A stretch of DNA of 64,000 nucleotides from an uncultured Gammaproteobacteria bacterium (GCA_937924335.1 CALDWW010000010.1:1-64000); one strand, 5' to 3'; positions 10,122 through 20,857 are shown, counted from the stretch's first letter. Numbers and translations are program-made. Notes: generated by a model from the letters alone, not told the origin.

Positions 10122-11282
10122 ATGTCAGAGAACTATATTTTTACGTCGGAATCCGTCTCAGAAGGCCATCCCGACAAGATCGCGGACCAGATTTCGGATG
10201 CGGTCCTGGACGCGATCCTGGAGGACGACCCGAACGCACGCGTCGCCTGCGAGACACTGGTCAAAACCGGCATGGTCGTAGTCGCCGGCGAGATTACGAC
10301 CCAGGCGTGGGTCGACCTGGAAGACCTGGCCCGGACGGCGATCCTCGACATCGGTTACAACAGTTCGGACGTGGGTTTCGACGGCGCCACATGCGCAGTG
10401 CTCAACGCGATCGGCAAGCAGTCGGGTGACATCGCCCAGGGCGTCGATCGCGAAGAGCGGAAGAAACAGGGCGCCGGAGACCAGGGCATGATGTTCGGCT
10501 ACGCCAGCAACGAGACCGACGTCCTGATGCCCGCACCTATCACTTACGCTCACCGGCTGGTGCAGAGACAGGCCGAAGAGCGTCGCAGCGGCACGCTCCC
10601 GTGGCTGCGGCCGGATGCCAAGAGCCAGGTGACCCTGCGTTACGAGAACGGCCGGCCCGTGGCTGTGGACGCCGTCGTGCTGTCCACCCAGCATGATCCG
10701 GACATCCAACAGGCGGATCTGCGCGAAGCCATCATGGAAACCATCATCCTGCCGACGCTGCCGAGCGACTGGCTGCACGAGGGCACCCGTTATCACATCA
10801 ATCCGACGGGTCGTTTCGTCATCGGCGGGCCGGTGGGAGACTGCGGCGTCACGGGACGCAAGATCATCGTGGATACCTATGGCGGCATGGCCCGTCATGG
10901 AGGGGGAGCGTTCTCCGGCAAGGACCCGTCCAAGGTGGACCGGTCGGCCGCCTATGCCGCCCGCTACGTCGCCAAGAACGTGGTGGCAGCAGGGCTGGCC
11001 GAGCGCTGCGAGGTGCAGCTCTCCTACGCGATCGGAATCGCCGAGCCGACCTCGGTGAACGTTGAGACCTTCGGAACCGGGCGGGTCCCGGACGAGAGAC
11101 TACGCAGCCTGATCAGGCAGCACTTCGATCTGACGCCCTTTGGCATCGTCGAGATGCTGGACCTGATCCGGCCGATCTACAGAAACACCGCGGCCTACGG
11201 GCATTTCGGCCGCACGGAACCGGAATTCACGTGGGAAAGAACAGACAAGGCGGAAGTTCTGAAGACGGATGCCGCGGCCTGA
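10122..11282 (+). CDS. metK: S-adenosylmethionine synthetase
   Basis: Makes SAM from methionine and ATP. The 386-aa protein has the family motifs [19 protein letters not shown] near the N-terminus, [12 protein letters not shown] and the P-loop-like [19 protein letters not shown]. It is followed after 35 bases by ahcY, which recycles the S-adenosylhomocysteine left by SAM-dependent methylation, so the pair forms most of the activated methyl cycle. Confidence 0.98.
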   Translation: MSENYIFTSESVSEGHPDKIADQISDAVLDAILEDDPNARVACETLVKTGMVVVAGEITTQAWVDLEDLARTAILDIGYNSSDVGFDGATCAVLNAIGKQSGDIAQGVDREERKKQGAGDQGMMFGYASNETDVLMPAPITYAHRLVQRQAEERRSGTLPWLRPDAKSQVTLRYENGRPVAVDAVVLSTQHDPDIQQADLREAIMETIILPTLPSDWLHEGTRYHINPTGRFVIGGPVGDCGVTGRKIIVDTYGGMARHGGGAFSGKDPSKVDRSAAYAARYVAKNVVAAGLAERCEVQLSYAIGIAEPTSVNVETFGTGRVPDERLRSLIRQHFDLTPFGIVEMLDLIRPIYRNTAAYGHFGRTEPEFTWERTDKAEVLKTDAAA

Positions 11283-11317
11283 GCCGCACGCCCGCCGACC
11301 ATATCAGGAGTTAGGAC

Positions 11318-12628
<1,311 letters not shown>

Positions 12629-12651
12629 CCCCATACCGTCCATGGATTGCG

Positions 12652-12687
12652 ACCAGCGAGCCGCCCACAGGGCGGCTCGCTGGTTTC
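12652..12687 (+). terminator. Terminator after ahcY
   Basis: A perfect 15-bp inverted repeat (arms 12652-12666 and 12670-12684) with a 3-base loop, ending in GGTTTC. The T-run is short, but the stem is very strong and sits 23 bases after the ahcY stop, overlapping the stop codon of the convergent methyltransferase gene. Confidence 0.75.
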
Positions 12688-13351
12688 AGAAGCGTTTGCG
12701 TGCCAGGGTCAAGCCGTCACCGATAGGCACCATACTCAGGTCGACGCGCTCATCCGAATACAGCTTCCGGTTGAGGCTTCGCAGCGCGTTGCAGTCGGGA
12801 TCCTGGTTACGCTCGTCGACAAGGGACCCCGACCACAACACGTTGTCGACCGCTATCAGACCACCGGGGCGCAGGAGCTCCAGACAGCGCTCGTAGTAGC
12901 CCTCGTAGCTGGTCTTGTCGGCATCGATAAAGGCGAAGTCGAACCGCCCGCCCTGACCATCCCGCAGGAGCTCATCGAGAGTGTCCATGGCAGGGGCCAG
13001 GCGCAGATCGATCTTCGCGGTCACGCCGGCCTTGTCCCAGAACCGTCTTGCGATCGCCGTGAACTCCTCGTTGACGTCGCAGGCGATGATCTTTCCGTCC
13101 TCTGGCAGTGCCGACGCGACGGCCAGGCTGCTGTATCCGGTGTAGACCCCGATCTCCAGACAGCGGCGCGCGCCGATGAGCCGTATCAGCAGCGCCATAA
13201 ACTGCCCCTGCTCGGGAGAGATCTGCATCGCCACCATGGGATGCTCGGCGGTAACCTCTCGAAGCTCGGCGAGAACCGGTGACTCACGCAACGAGACATC
13301 CAACAGGTAGTCGTATACCTCGGCCGTCATCTGTAGCGTTCGGTTCGACAT
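12686..13351 (-). CDS. Class I SAM-dependent O-methyltransferase (caffeoyl-CoA OMT type)
   Basis: 221 aa from the ATG giving MSNRTLQMTAEVYDYLL, with GGAG nine bases upstream. The SAM site LEIGVYTGYSSLAVASALP, the acidic CDVNEEF, and the metal/substrate strand DFAFIDADKTSYEGYYE identify the cation-dependent OMT family; VDNVLWSG is the usual downstream motif. Bacterial members methylate small catechols or unknown metabolites. The neighbouring ahcY on the other strand would remove the SAH product, but this may be coincidence. Confidence 0.9.
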   Translation of the reverse strand: MSNRTLQMTAEVYDYLLDVSLRESPVLAELREVTAEHPMVAMQISPEQGQFMALLIRLIGARRCLEIGVYTGYSSLAVASALPEDGKIIACDVNEEFTAIARRFWDKAGVTAKIDLRLAPAMDTLDELLRDGQGGRFDFAFIDADKTSYEGYYERCLELLRPGGLIAVDNVLWSGSLVDERNQDPDCNALRSLNRKLYSDERVDLSMVPIGDGLTLARKRF

Positions 13352-13440
13352 ATTGCGGCGCTCCACAGTTATCGGTTCCGGTCCGCCCAAGGTTACACTA
13401 CCGGCTCGTTTCGACCGCGAGTGCCCGCGATCAGCTAGAG

Positions 13441-14196
13441 ATGAAGCCGTCCTACGAATTGTTGCAACTGTCGGACACTCACATGTTCGCCAGCCGATCA
13501 GAGGTCCGCGAGGGGGTCGCGACCTACAGTTGTTTCGTGCGCACTCTTGATGACGCGATGCGCAATACCGATCCCGACGTCATCCTGCTGACCGGCGATA
13601 TCGCGGAGGACTATTCCCGTGAGGCCTATGAGGCGATTCGCGAGCTGCTGGAACCCCTGGGCCGACCGGTCTACTGCCTGCCGGGGAACCACGACCATCT
13701 GGGACGCATGGTCGAGGTGCTCTCCGACGAACCGTTTCACTTCCTCGAGTCCCTTCGTCTGGGTCCGTGGCTGCTGCCGATGTTGAGCACCTGGGATGGC
13801 GACCGTGGTGGCGGACGGCTGGGGGAGGATGAGCTGAAGCGGCTGGCCGAGGAGCTGGAAACGACCGATGCTGACCATGCGTTGGTCTGCCTGCATCACT
13901 GCCCAATCGATGTCGGCAGCCTGTGGCTGGACGCGGTGGGTCTGGACGACGGTCATGACCTGTTGATGCTGGCTCAGCGTTTCCCGAGAGTGCGGGCGAT
14001 CCTGTGCGGACACATCCACCAGGAGCTGGATTCGGTCGTACATGGAGTTCGGCTGTTGGCCAGCCCCTCTACCTGTTATCAGTTCAAGCCCGGCAGCAAG
14101 AGATTCACGCTTGACGAGATGCCACCCGGCTATCGCTCGCTACACCTGTTCCCGGATGGTCACATCGAGTCTAGCGTGAGCCGGGTGAAAGATTGA
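13441..14196 (+). CDS. cpdA: 3',5'-cyclic-AMP phosphodiesterase CpdA (Icc-type metallophosphatase)
   Basis: 251 aa starting MKPSYELLQLSDTHMF. It carries the full binuclear metallophosphoesterase set: DTH near residue 13, TGDIAED, GNHDH, LHHCP and GHIH. In enterobacteria this enzyme hydrolyses cAMP, adjusting Crp signalling, though related enzymes act on other phosphodiesters. A longer upstream extension is possible in frame but would run into the promoter side of the divergent methyltransferase. It is first in a three-gene overlapping run with the aldolase-like and TraB-like genes. Confidence 0.88.
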   Translation: MKPSYELLQLSDTHMFASRSEVREGVATYSCFVRTLDDAMRNTDPDVILLTGDIAEDYSREAYEAIRELLEPLGRPVYCLPGNHDHLGRMVEVLSDEPFHFLESLRLGPWLLPMLSTWDGDRGGGRLGEDELKRLAEELETTDADHALVCLHHCPIDVGSLWLDAVGLDDGHDLLMLAQRFPRVRAILCGHIHQELDSVVHGVRLLASPSTCYQFKPGSKRFTLDEMPPGYRSLHLFPDGHIESSVSRVKD

Positions 14197-14798
14197 GCTC
14201 GGGCTACGGGAACTCCCGCTTGCCCGCTGCCGGCCCGGCCGCCCTGATGGCCTACTATCGGCTGCTCCGCAGCCACGGCCTGAACGACTCTCACAGCGGC
14301 AACGCATCCTGCCGGGACGGGGCCCGTGTCTGGATCACGCCGACAGGGTGCTGCGCGGACACCGCAACTGCAGAGGATCTCGTACTGTGTGACCCCGCGG
14401 AGAGAGCACCCCCGGGGGCCTCGCTGGACGCAGGTCTGCATCTGGCCGTCTACCGCAGTTCGCCGGGCACCACCGCCGTCCTGCACAGCCACGGGCCGTA
14501 TGCCGTGACCATGAGCAGGGAAACAGATGAGTTCCGTCCCGATGACTTCGAGGGCCGCTACTACTTCGGCCGGGTGCCAATAATCGCGGTGGCAGACCAG
14601 GACTACCTGAACGAATCCCCTGAGAGGGTGGCGGCGGCGCTGCAGGATTCCCCGGTGGCCATCATCCGGGGGCACGGCATCTATGCGCGTGGAGAGACCC
14701 TGGATGAGGCGTACAAGTGGAGCTGTTCACTGGAATCCTCGGCACGGCTGGCCTGGATGGCGAGGGTCGCGAACATCAAGCCAGGCACCCATCCATGA
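14193..14798 (+). CDS. Class II aldolase/adducin domain protein
   Basis: 201 aa with a TTG start that overlaps the cpdA stop (ATTGA), which implies translational coupling. Visible motifs: SHSGNAS (phosphate-binding loop), ITPTG, the metal-ligand segment AVLHSHGPYAV, and RGHGIYARG. The family includes fuculose-1-phosphate aldolase, ribulose-phosphate epimerase and methylthioribulose dehydratase. The Zn-binding His residues look intact, so it may be catalytic; the substrate is not evident. Confidence 0.85.
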   Translation: MSSGYGNSRLPAAGPAALMAYYRLLRSHGLNDSHSGNASCRDGARVWITPTGCCADTATAEDLVLCDPAERAPPGASLDAGLHLAVYRSSPGTTAVLHSHGPYAVTMSRETDEFRPDDFEGRYYFGRVPIIAVADQDYLNESPERVAAALQDSPVAIIRGHGIYARGETLDEAYKWSCSLESSARLAWMARVANIKPGTHP

Positions 14799-15688
14799 GC
14801 GCTCGAGGACCAGGCGGGAGAGTCGCCGCTGCCTTGCTTACGACATATCTCTGGGCCCTCGCTCCGACGGTTGCATGCGCCGAAGGCCCCACCGTCTGGG
14901 AGATGCGCGGTTCCGGTGCGACAGTCTGGCTGCTGGGATCGGTTCACCTGCTCAGGGAAAGCGACTACCCCCTGCCTGAAAACGTTGATCGGGTGATGGC
15001 TCGCGCGGAACGGCTGGTCCTGGAATTGGACCTCGATGCAGTCGACCCGATCACCAGTCAGATGATCGTCTTTAGCCTCGGAAGGCTGGAAGAAGGACAG
15101 AGCCTGGCCGACGTCATGGGCAATCGGTCATACCGGCTGGCCGCGAAGCGGGCGGAGAAACTGGGCATCGATCTCGGCATGCTTTCCGCGCTGAAGCCCT
15201 GGTTCGCCGCGCTCACCATCATGAACATCGAAATGTTGCGGCTCGGTTTCAACCCGGAACTCGGCCTCGAGCAGTACCTCGCGAATCAAGCCCGACAGAG
15301 CGGCAAGGAGATAGTTGGACTGGAGACGATGGAATACCAGCTCGGGCTATTCGACGAGCTGTCGTATGACACGCAGTCCGCGTTGCTGCTGCAGACGCTC
15401 AGTGAGGCCGAGGACCTGCAAGGAGAAATGTCATCGCTTGTGTCGGCATGGCGTCAGGGCGAGACCCAGGCATTGGCCGCTGCTCTCACGCGCAGCTTCT
15501 CGGACTACCCGGAGGTTTATCGAAGCATCGTCACAGATCGCAATGAGGCCTGGGTCAGCAAGATCCTGGATCTCGGCAGCCGCGGTGATGACAGTCTGGT
15601 GGTCGTAGGCGCACTGCATCTGGTGGGAGACGACAGCGTCATCGAGATGCTCAGAAGCAAGGGGGCAAAACTCCGTCGACTGGAATGA
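14795..15688 (+). CDS. TraB/GumN family protein, exported
   Basis: 297 aa; the ATG overlaps the upstream stop in ATGA. An N-terminal signal peptide is visible (about residues 8-26, AALLTTYLWALAPTVACAEG). The family hallmarks are the LLGSVHLL motif near the N-terminus and the C-terminal GALHLVGDDSVIEML with a second conserved His. The fold is related to metalloproteases of the Tiki/EreA-like superfamily; in bacteria no function is firmly known. Coupling with cpdA and the aldolase-like gene suggests co-expression rather than a shared pathway. Confidence 0.87.
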   Translation: MSARGPGGRVAAALLTTYLWALAPTVACAEGPTVWEMRGSGATVWLLGSVHLLRESDYPLPENVDRVMARAERLVLELDLDAVDPITSQMIVFSLGRLEEGQSLADVMGNRSYRLAAKRAEKLGIDLGMLSALKPWFAALTIMNIEMLRLGFNPELGLEQYLANQARQSGKEIVGLETMEYQLGLFDELSYDTQSALLLQTLSEAEDLQGEMSSLVSAWRQGETQALAAALTRSFSDYPEVYRSIVTDRNEAWVSKILDLGSRGDDSLVVVGALHLVGDDSVIEMLRSKGAKLRRLE

Positions 15689-15721
15689 AGGCCTGGCGGT
15701 GAGCGGCCGGGGACCCGGACC

Positions 15722-15886
15722 TCAGATTTCGACCAACTCGAAGTCTTCTTTGCCGGCACCACAATCCGGGCAGCGCCAACTGAGCGGAACGTCTTCCCAA
15801 CGTGTGCCGGGAGCCACACCCGATTCGGGATCGCCCTGTTCCTCTTCGTAAACGTAGCCGCAGATGACGCACATGTATGCCTTCAT
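15722..15886 (-). CDS. rubA: Rubredoxin
   Basis: A 54-aa electron carrier with one Fe(Cys)4 centre. Two CxxC knuckles are clear: CVICGYVY near the N-terminus and CPDCGAGK near the C-terminus, with the family GDPESGVAPGTRW and LSWRCP segments between. In gammaproteobacteria rubredoxins serve alkane hydroxylases or oxidative-stress reductases; no such partner gene is adjacent. It lies convergent with the TraB-like gene and divergent from thiD. Confidence 0.95.
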   Translation of the reverse strand: MKAYMCVICGYVYEEEQGDPESGVAPGTRWEDVPLSWRCPDCGAGKEDFELVEI

Positions 15887-15972
15887 AGAAAATCTTCGCT
15901 CTCTTTGTTGTTCCCTACGCCCGGGCGGATGCCGTATTCTCCCATGGCCCGGCCGCCTGACGAAACCCGCCC

Positions 15973-16776
15973 ATGGCAGAAACTGAACGACCCTGCGTAC
16001 TGATCATCTCCGGTAACGACCCCTCCGGTGGTGCCGGCATGGCCGCCGATATCCAGACCGTATCCGCCCTCGGCGGACATCCCGCCCCGGTGTTGACCTC
16101 ACTCACGGTCCAGGACACAGCGAATGCGTACCGCGTGTCTCCGGTCGATCCCGGGCTGGTGACCGAGCAGGCCGCCACGGTGCTGGCCGATCTCCCGGTG
16201 CGGGCGGTCAAGATAGGGTTGCTCGCCACAGCGGAGATCGGGTCAGCAGTGGCATCCCTGCTTGGTGACCATAGCAACTTGCCGGTGGTGCTGGATCCAG
16301 TCCTCGTGGCAGCCGGCGGAGCCGATCTTGCCGAACAAGCGCTGGAGGCAGTGATCGTCGAGCAGTTGTTGCCTCTGGCGACTCTGGTCACCCCCAATGC
16401 ACTGGAGCTGGTCCGCCTGGCAGGAAGCCAGGCGGCGGACCGCGAATCACGCGCGCGCGTCCTGCTCTCCTCGGGCTGCGACTGGGTATTGGCGAAGGGT
16501 GCGGACGAAGATACCGTCGGCGTCGAGAACGTGCTCTATGGAAAGTCTGGTTTCGTCGAGAGTTTCCGATGGACCCGTTTGCCCGGGCACTATCACGGGT
16601 CCGGTTGTACGCTGGCGGCCGCTCTGGCGACCATGATCGCCAAGTCCGTTCCGATACCGCGCGCCGCGGCGGATGCACAGCGATACACCGACTTTGCGTT
16701 GAGAAACGCTTTCCGGCCCGGTCGCGGACAAAATATCCCGGGTCGCATGGCCGGTGCAGGCCACCGTCTCGGATGA
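15973..16776 (+). CDS. thiD: Hydroxymethylpyrimidine/phosphomethylpyrimidine kinase
   Basis: Phosphorylates HMP and HMP-phosphate for thiamine synthesis. The 267-aa protein shows the start ISGNDPSGGAGMAADIQT, the VLDPVLVAAGG segment and the anion-hole GSGCTLAAALAT with its catalytic region. The stop overlaps the start of thiE. The third pathway gene, thiC, is 16 kb away on the other strand. Confidence 0.95.
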   Translation: MAETERPCVLIISGNDPSGGAGMAADIQTVSALGGHPAPVLTSLTVQDTANAYRVSPVDPGLVTEQAATVLADLPVRAVKIGLLATAEIGSAVASLLGDHSNLPVVLDPVLVAAGGADLAEQALEAVIVEQLLPLATLVTPNALELVRLAGSQAADRESRARVLLSSGCDWVLAKGADEDTVGVENVLYGKSGFVESFRWTRLPGHYHGSGCTLAAALATMIAKSVPIPRAAADAQRYTDFALRNAFRPGRGQNIPGRMAGAGHRLG

Positions 16777-17429
16777 TGAGCCCAAGGCTGCCCAGAGGGC
16801 TCTACGTCATCACCGATCCGGACTGTTGTGCGGTCATGGGACTCGAAATTTCCGTGTCCGCGGCCATATCCGGCGGCGCCAGGATCGTCCAGTACCGGGC
16901 AAAGAATAGCAGCGCGGAACAGCGTCTTCGGGAAGCCAGGGCTCTGCGCCTGCTGACACTCCGCCACGACGTCACCTGCATCGTCAATGACGACCCGGAA
17001 CTCGCCGCTGCCATTGACGCCGACGGCGTACACCTGGGCAGGGATGATGCCGACCCCTGTACCGCGCACACGATACTGGGCGCTGACGCAATCGTAGGGA
17101 TCTCTTGCTATGACTCTCTGGAGCGCGCACGCGACGCACAGTCCGCTGGCTGCGACTACGTGGCCTTCGGCAGCGCCTTCCCATCGACGACCAAACCGGA
17201 CGCGTGTCGGGCTCCACTGGACTTGTTTGCCCGCGCCAGTCGCGAACTGGAAATCCCGATCGTGGCGATCGGTGGCATAACGCCCACCAATGGGTCAGCG
17301 TTGTTGGCGGCGGGTTGTCATGCGCTGGCTGTCATCACCGGGGTGTTCGGCTCAGCAGATATTTGCGGAGCGGCGGCTGCCTACTCGCGACTGTTCGATC
17401 CGGAATCGCTGCAGGATCGGCTAGAATAG
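16773..17429 (+). CDS. thiE: Thiamine-phosphate synthase
   Basis: Joins HMP pyrophosphate and thiazole phosphate to thiamine monophosphate. 218 aa starting at the ATGATG that overlaps the thiD stop. Motifs: [18 protein letters not shown] (substrate Gln/Arg strand), [21 protein letters not shown] with the Mg-binding Asp, [24 protein letters not shown] and the phosphate-binding [13 protein letters not shown] replaces the more common RxK form but keeps the key residues. It forms a coupled thiD-thiE pair. Confidence 0.95.
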   Translation: MMSPRLPRGLYVITDPDCCAVMGLEISVSAAISGGARIVQYRAKNSSAEQRLREARALRLLTLRHDVTCIVNDDPELAAAIDADGVHLGRDDADPCTAHTILGADAIVGISCYDSLERARDAQSAGCDYVAFGSAFPSTTKPDACRAPLDLFARASRELEIPIVAIGGITPTNGSALLAAGCHALAVITGVFGSADICGAAAAYSRLFDPESLQDRLE

Positions 17430-17460
17430 CCTGCCCCGTCAGCGATCCAGCGAGTCAGAC

Positions 17461-18747
17461 ATGTCGAGCATCGAACAGCTGTTCAACGAAGCCCAGCGAT
17501 ACATCCCGGGCGGAGTCAATTCCCCGGTCCGGGCGTTCGGATCTGTCGGTGGTACACCGATCTTCATCAACCGGGCGGAAGGCGCGTACCTTTACGGGGA
17601 AGACGGCCGTCGCTACACCGACTATGTGGGATCCTGGGGCCCCATGATCCTGGGCCACGCCGACCCCAGAATCATCGAAGCGGTCAAGGAGGCGGCCGAC
17701 CGCGGGCTTAGTTTCGGTGCCCCAACCGTCATCGAGACCGAGTTGGCCAGGCAAGTCTGCGACATTGTGCCCTCCATCGAGAAGGTCCGGTTCGTCAGTT
17801 CGGGAACGGAGGCGACAATGAGCGCAATCCGTCTCGCGCGTGGCTTCACCGGGCGCGACAAGATCGTGAAGTTCGAGGGCTGTTACCACGGTCACTCAGA
17901 TTCACTCCTGGTAAAGGCGGGATCCGGAGCGCTGACTCTCGGCGTCCCGACGTCGCCGGGAGTGCCTGCGTCAGTTGCCGAGCACACCGTCACCCTCTCA
18001 TTCAACGACCTGGACCAGGTTGAGGAAGCCTTCCGTGACATTGGCGATCAGATCAGCGGGATCATCGTCGAACCGGTCGCGGGCAATATGAATATGATCC
18101 CGCCGGTAGAGGGGTTCCTCGAGGGCCTGCGGCGCATCTGCGATGAGTACGGCAGTCTGCTGATCTTCGACGAGGTGATGACCGGCTTTCGCGTGGCGCT
18201 TGGCGGCGCCCAGGCGGTTTACGGAGTGCGACCGGATCTGACCACCCTTGGCAAGATCATCGGCGGCGGCATGCCGGTGGGGGCGTTCGGCGGCAGGGCC
18301 GAAGTCATGGATCATATCGCTCCGACGGGCCCGGTCTACCAGGCGGGCACGCTGTCGGGCAACCCGATGGCCATGACAGCCGGACTCCGCACCCTGGAGC
18401 TGATCTCTGCGGACGGCTTCTTCGACCGTCTGGGGGCGCGCACCGCCGAGCTGATCGAGGGACTGACAGCCGTCGCCGCCGAGGCGGGCGTTCCGCTGAG
18501 CACTCACCATCTCGGCGGCATGTTCGGTCTGTTCTTCAGCGCGGACGACCCGGTGCGTCACTACAGTCAGGTGATAGCCTGTCCTCAGGAAACGTTCAGG
18601 CGATTCTTCCACGGCATGCTGGCGGAAGGCGTCTACATGGCGCCCTCGGCATTCGAGGCCGGCTTCGTCTCCATCGCGCATACGCGGGACGATATCGACA
18701 ACACCGTGGCGGCCGCCGGTCGGGTTATGGCGGGTCTGGATCGATAG
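17461..18747 (+). CDS. hemL: Glutamate-1-semialdehyde 2,1-aminomutase
   Basis: PLP enzyme forming 5-aminolevulinate, the C5 route to heme. 428 aa with ARFIPGG-like [15 protein letters not shown], the [13 protein letters not shown] segment, [24 protein letters not shown] and the PLP lysine motif [18 protein letters not shown]. It is 31 bases after thiE, a neighbour pairing also seen in pseudomonads, and ends three bases before the convergent macro-domain gene. Confidence 0.97.
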   Translation: MSSIEQLFNEAQRYIPGGVNSPVRAFGSVGGTPIFINRAEGAYLYGEDGRRYTDYVGSWGPMILGHADPRIIEAVKEAADRGLSFGAPTVIETELARQVCDIVPSIEKVRFVSSGTEATMSAIRLARGFTGRDKIVKFEGCYHGHSDSLLVKAGSGALTLGVPTSPGVPASVAEHTVTLSFNDLDQVEEAFRDIGDQISGIIVEPVAGNMNMIPPVEGFLEGLRRICDEYGSLLIFDEVMTGFRVALGGAQAVYGVRPDLTTLGKIIGGGMPVGAFGGRAEVMDHIAPTGPVYQAGTLSGNPMAMTAGLRTLELISADGFFDRLGARTAELIEGLTAVAAEAGVPLSTHHLGGMFGLFFSADDPVRHYSQVIACPQETFRRFFHGMLAEGVYMAPSAFEAGFVSIAHTRDDIDNTVAAAGRVMAGLDR

Positions 18748-18750
18748 TCG

Positions 18751-19278
18751 TCAGCCGCTAACGGGGATATCAAGTCTGGACAGGATCTCTCTGTAGGTAG
18801 AGAGGGCGCCGCGGCCGAAACAGCAGAACCAGACCTCACGTGGATGGGCGCTGTCATCGAAACCCGCGACCTCTGATACGGCGATCTCTGCCGCCCGCGC
18901 CAGCGGATAGCCATAGGCTCCACAACTGATCGCGGGGAACGCGATCGAGTTCACCTGCATGTCTGCCGCCATGCGCAGAGACTGCCGGTAACATGAGGCC
19001 AGCTGCCCGGCTTCGCCGTCACGACCGCCTTGCCAGACAGGTCCGACGGTATGAATGACCCAGCGCGCCGGCAGATCGAAACCCGGTGTAGACCTGGCCT
19101 CACCGACCGGGCAACCGCCGATCGACCGGCATGCCTCCAGCAAGCGGGAGCCTGCTGCGCGATGGATTGCGCCATCGACACCGCCGCCGCCCAGCAAGCT
19201 GGAGTTGGCAGCATTGACGATGGCGTCTACCTTCAGCTCGGTGATGTCGGCGTCCGTCAGGCGGATCTGGCGAAACAT
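18751..19278 (-). CDS. Macro-domain protein (O-acetyl-ADP-ribose deacetylase type)
   Basis: 175 aa, a single macro domain. The ADP-ribose-binding loops are clear: DAIVNAANSSLLGGGGVDGAIHRAAG spans residues 19-44 in the family pattern, GEARSTPGFDLPARWVIHTVGP follows, and the second loop is AFPAISCGAYGYPLARAA. The Asn and Asp residues used for deacetylation in MacroD/YmdB proteins appear conserved. It starts one base after the alpha/beta hydrolase gene ends, so the two are almost surely translated from the same message. Confidence 0.92.
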   Translation of the reverse strand: MFRQIRLTDADITELKVDAIVNAANSSLLGGGGVDGAIHRAAGSRLLEACRSIGGCPVGEARSTPGFDLPARWVIHTVGPVWQGGRDGEAGQLASCYRQSLRMAADMQVNSIAFPAISCGAYGYPLARAAEIAVSEVAGFDDSAHPREVWFCCFGRGALSTYREILSRLDIPVSG

Positions 19279-19279
19279 C

Positions 19280-20281
19280 CTAGCCGTCGAGTTTTTTCAG
19301 CAGCCGGCACAAGCGTGAAGCCAGCATGGGCTGGATCAGGTACCCGAACACCTTGTGCGGGTTAGGGCTGCCGTCGGGTTCTCTGTAAGGATTGAACAGT
19401 CCTCTGAAATCGCGCAACTCGCGACGCCCATGCCGCGTACCGAGATCCTTGCGCATGCCGACAAAGAATTCCTTCTCCATGTCCAGATCGTGGCAGACGT
19501 AGTCGCCGATGGCGGAATAGTTGTCCCAGCGGCGCACATTGGTCAGCCACGCGCGGCGCCGGCGGGCCACATTAGCGGCCTTTCGTTCACGCAGCCAGCG
19601 GCCGCTCAGCATGACGTCCTGGATCGTCGGATCGGCGAGCGGCGCACCCATGCTGATCAGTAGTTCCACCGTGTGTCGACGATAACGCCGGAACTCAGCT
19701 TCGCCACGGTGCGCGAAACGCCACAAGACGTCGTAGGCGACGGCGGCGCCGAGCGAATGGGCCAGCACGATCGCACTCCGGCCCGCATCCCAGCATGCCC
19801 TCAGGGCGTCTTCCAGCGGTCTGCGTATGCGATCGGCGATTCCGCTGTCGACGTGGTAGCGCTGCAGTTCCCACAGATGCTCGCTGAAGGCTTCCGCCCT
19901 TACGCTGAGCGACATAGACAGCGCCTCGATCACATCTGCGCCGAATCGTCGCACCCGTTCGCTTGTCCAGCCGTCCTCGTCGATGTGCATCGCATCACCG
20001 TACTTGCGCCTGACAGCCAGGGCTTTTTCCAGTGAGCCGCGCATGCCCTGTACAGCGCCAGGCAGGTCGGGAAGGTGATCGGGCACGGCGTCGGCCCAGT
20101 AGGCGGACTCAATGAGCGCCTCATCGTCCCGGATCCGGGCGGCAAACCGGCCGGCATCCAGTTCGAGGCTGCCGACGAGTGCTTCGCTCCAGAGATTCAG
20201 CAATCGGGACTCGTCCGGCTTGCTGGCCATGCCGTGGACCAGAATGATCCGTACCTTGTCTGATAGCAGTCTGCCGCTCAT
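19280..20281 (-). CDS. Alpha/beta hydrolase family protein, function unknown
   Basis: 333 aa from the ATG overlapping the stop of the DUF2007 gene (ATGA). The N-terminus has the oxyanion strand IILVHGMASKPD and residues near 175 contain the nucleophile elbow AIVLAHSLGAAVAYD. A candidate acid/His pair is not obvious by eye. The C-terminal third (WDNYSAIGDYVCHDLDMEKEF... then FNPYREPDGSPNPHKVFGYL) resembles no family I recognise with confidence. It has no signal peptide. Its tight coupling with a macro-domain gene suggests acting on a related ester or conjugate, which is inference only. Confidence 0.7.
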   Translation of the reverse strand: MSGRLLSDKVRIILVHGMASKPDESRLLNLWSEALVGSLELDAGRFAARIRDDEALIESAYWADAVPDHLPDLPGAVQGMRGSLEKALAVRRKYGDAMHIDEDGWTSERVRRFGADVIEALSMSLSVRAEAFSEHLWELQRYHVDSGIADRIRRPLEDALRACWDAGRSAIVLAHSLGAAVAYDVLWRFAHRGEAEFRRYRRHTVELLISMGAPLADPTIQDVMLSGRWLRERKAANVARRRRAWLTNVRRWDNYSAIGDYVCHDLDMEKEFFVGMRKDLGTRHGRRELRDFRGLFNPYREPDGSPNPHKVFGYLIQPMLASRLCRLLKKLDG

Positions 20282-20586
20282 CAACCCCGGGCCCTTTCGC
20301 AACTCCAGCAGATTTCGAAACTAGGGTCGTTCGCTTCCCCGCACCGGCTGCAGCGCCAGTCCCGGTCCGCAATCGCCCGACCTCGCTCGTAGCGCCTGAT
20401 GATGGCCTCCGCAGGGCCGCGATGTTGCTCCGGGACGAGGACCCTGACGTCGCACAGCTTCGGGATCCCGCTGTAGGCACCGACCAGGCTCTCTCCTGTC
20501 AGTTCTGCGGGAATGTCCTCATTCATAAGCAGCCCGCGGATGAGATTCGCCTCGATCGGGTCCTGCAGTCGGTGCACGCAGACCAT
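20281..20586 (-). CDS. DUF2007 protein with C-terminal zinc ribbon
   Basis: 101 aa starting MVCVHRLQDPIEANLIRGLL. The DUF2007 fold (a putative signal-transducing domain related to PII) covers about residues 1-70, with VLVPEQHRGPAEAIIRRYE. The tail has a Zn-binding C-x2-C-x10-C-x2-C ribbon (WRCSRCGEAND, CWSCERARG). The stop overlaps the start of the hydrolase gene. Function unknown. Confidence 0.8.
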   Translation of the reverse strand: MVCVHRLQDPIEANLIRGLLMNEDIPAELTGESLVGAYSGIPKLCDVRVLVPEQHRGPAEAIIRRYERGRAIADRDWRCSRCGEANDPSFEICWSCERARG

Positions 20587-20608
20587 CTTCGCTGTGCCGT
20601 GCAAGCGC

Positions 20609-20857
20609 CTACTCCTCCGACAGACGGTTGTGGGTACCGTCACACACCGGCGCGTTGGCCGACTGCTTGCAGCCGCAGAACCAGACGGTGCCGGAGCGCT
20701 CGGCCTGATAGCGCTCTGGCTCCAGACCACTGCCGCGATGGGATCCGTCACAGAACGGCTGGCGCTTGCTGCGGCCGCAGCGACACCAGAAGTACTCCTG
20801 GCCCTTCTCGACATCGACAGCATATGGACTCAGCTTGGCGATCTGCGGCTTGCTCAT
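20609..20857 (-). CDS. Tandem CDGSH iron-sulfur protein
   Basis: 82 aa containing two CDGSH 2Fe-2S binding motifs: CRCGRSKRQPFCDGSH and CGCKQSANAPVCDGTH, each with the Cys3-His1 pattern. Bacterial proteins of this size with two motifs are related to mitochondrial Miner2 and probably bind two clusters. No signal or membrane helix is seen. It lies 38 bases after the LON-domain gene and 22 bases before the DUF2007 gene. Confidence 0.93.
   Translation of the reverse strand: MSKPQIAKLSPYAVDVEKGQEYFWCRCGRSKRQPFCDGSHRGSGLEPERYQAERSGTVWFCGCKQSANAPVCDGTHNRLSEE

Noticed and set aside
11283..11317. SAM or SAH riboswitch around metK-ahcY
   Set aside because: The gaps (about 70 and 35 bases) are too short for the known classes, and no pseudoknot core was seen.
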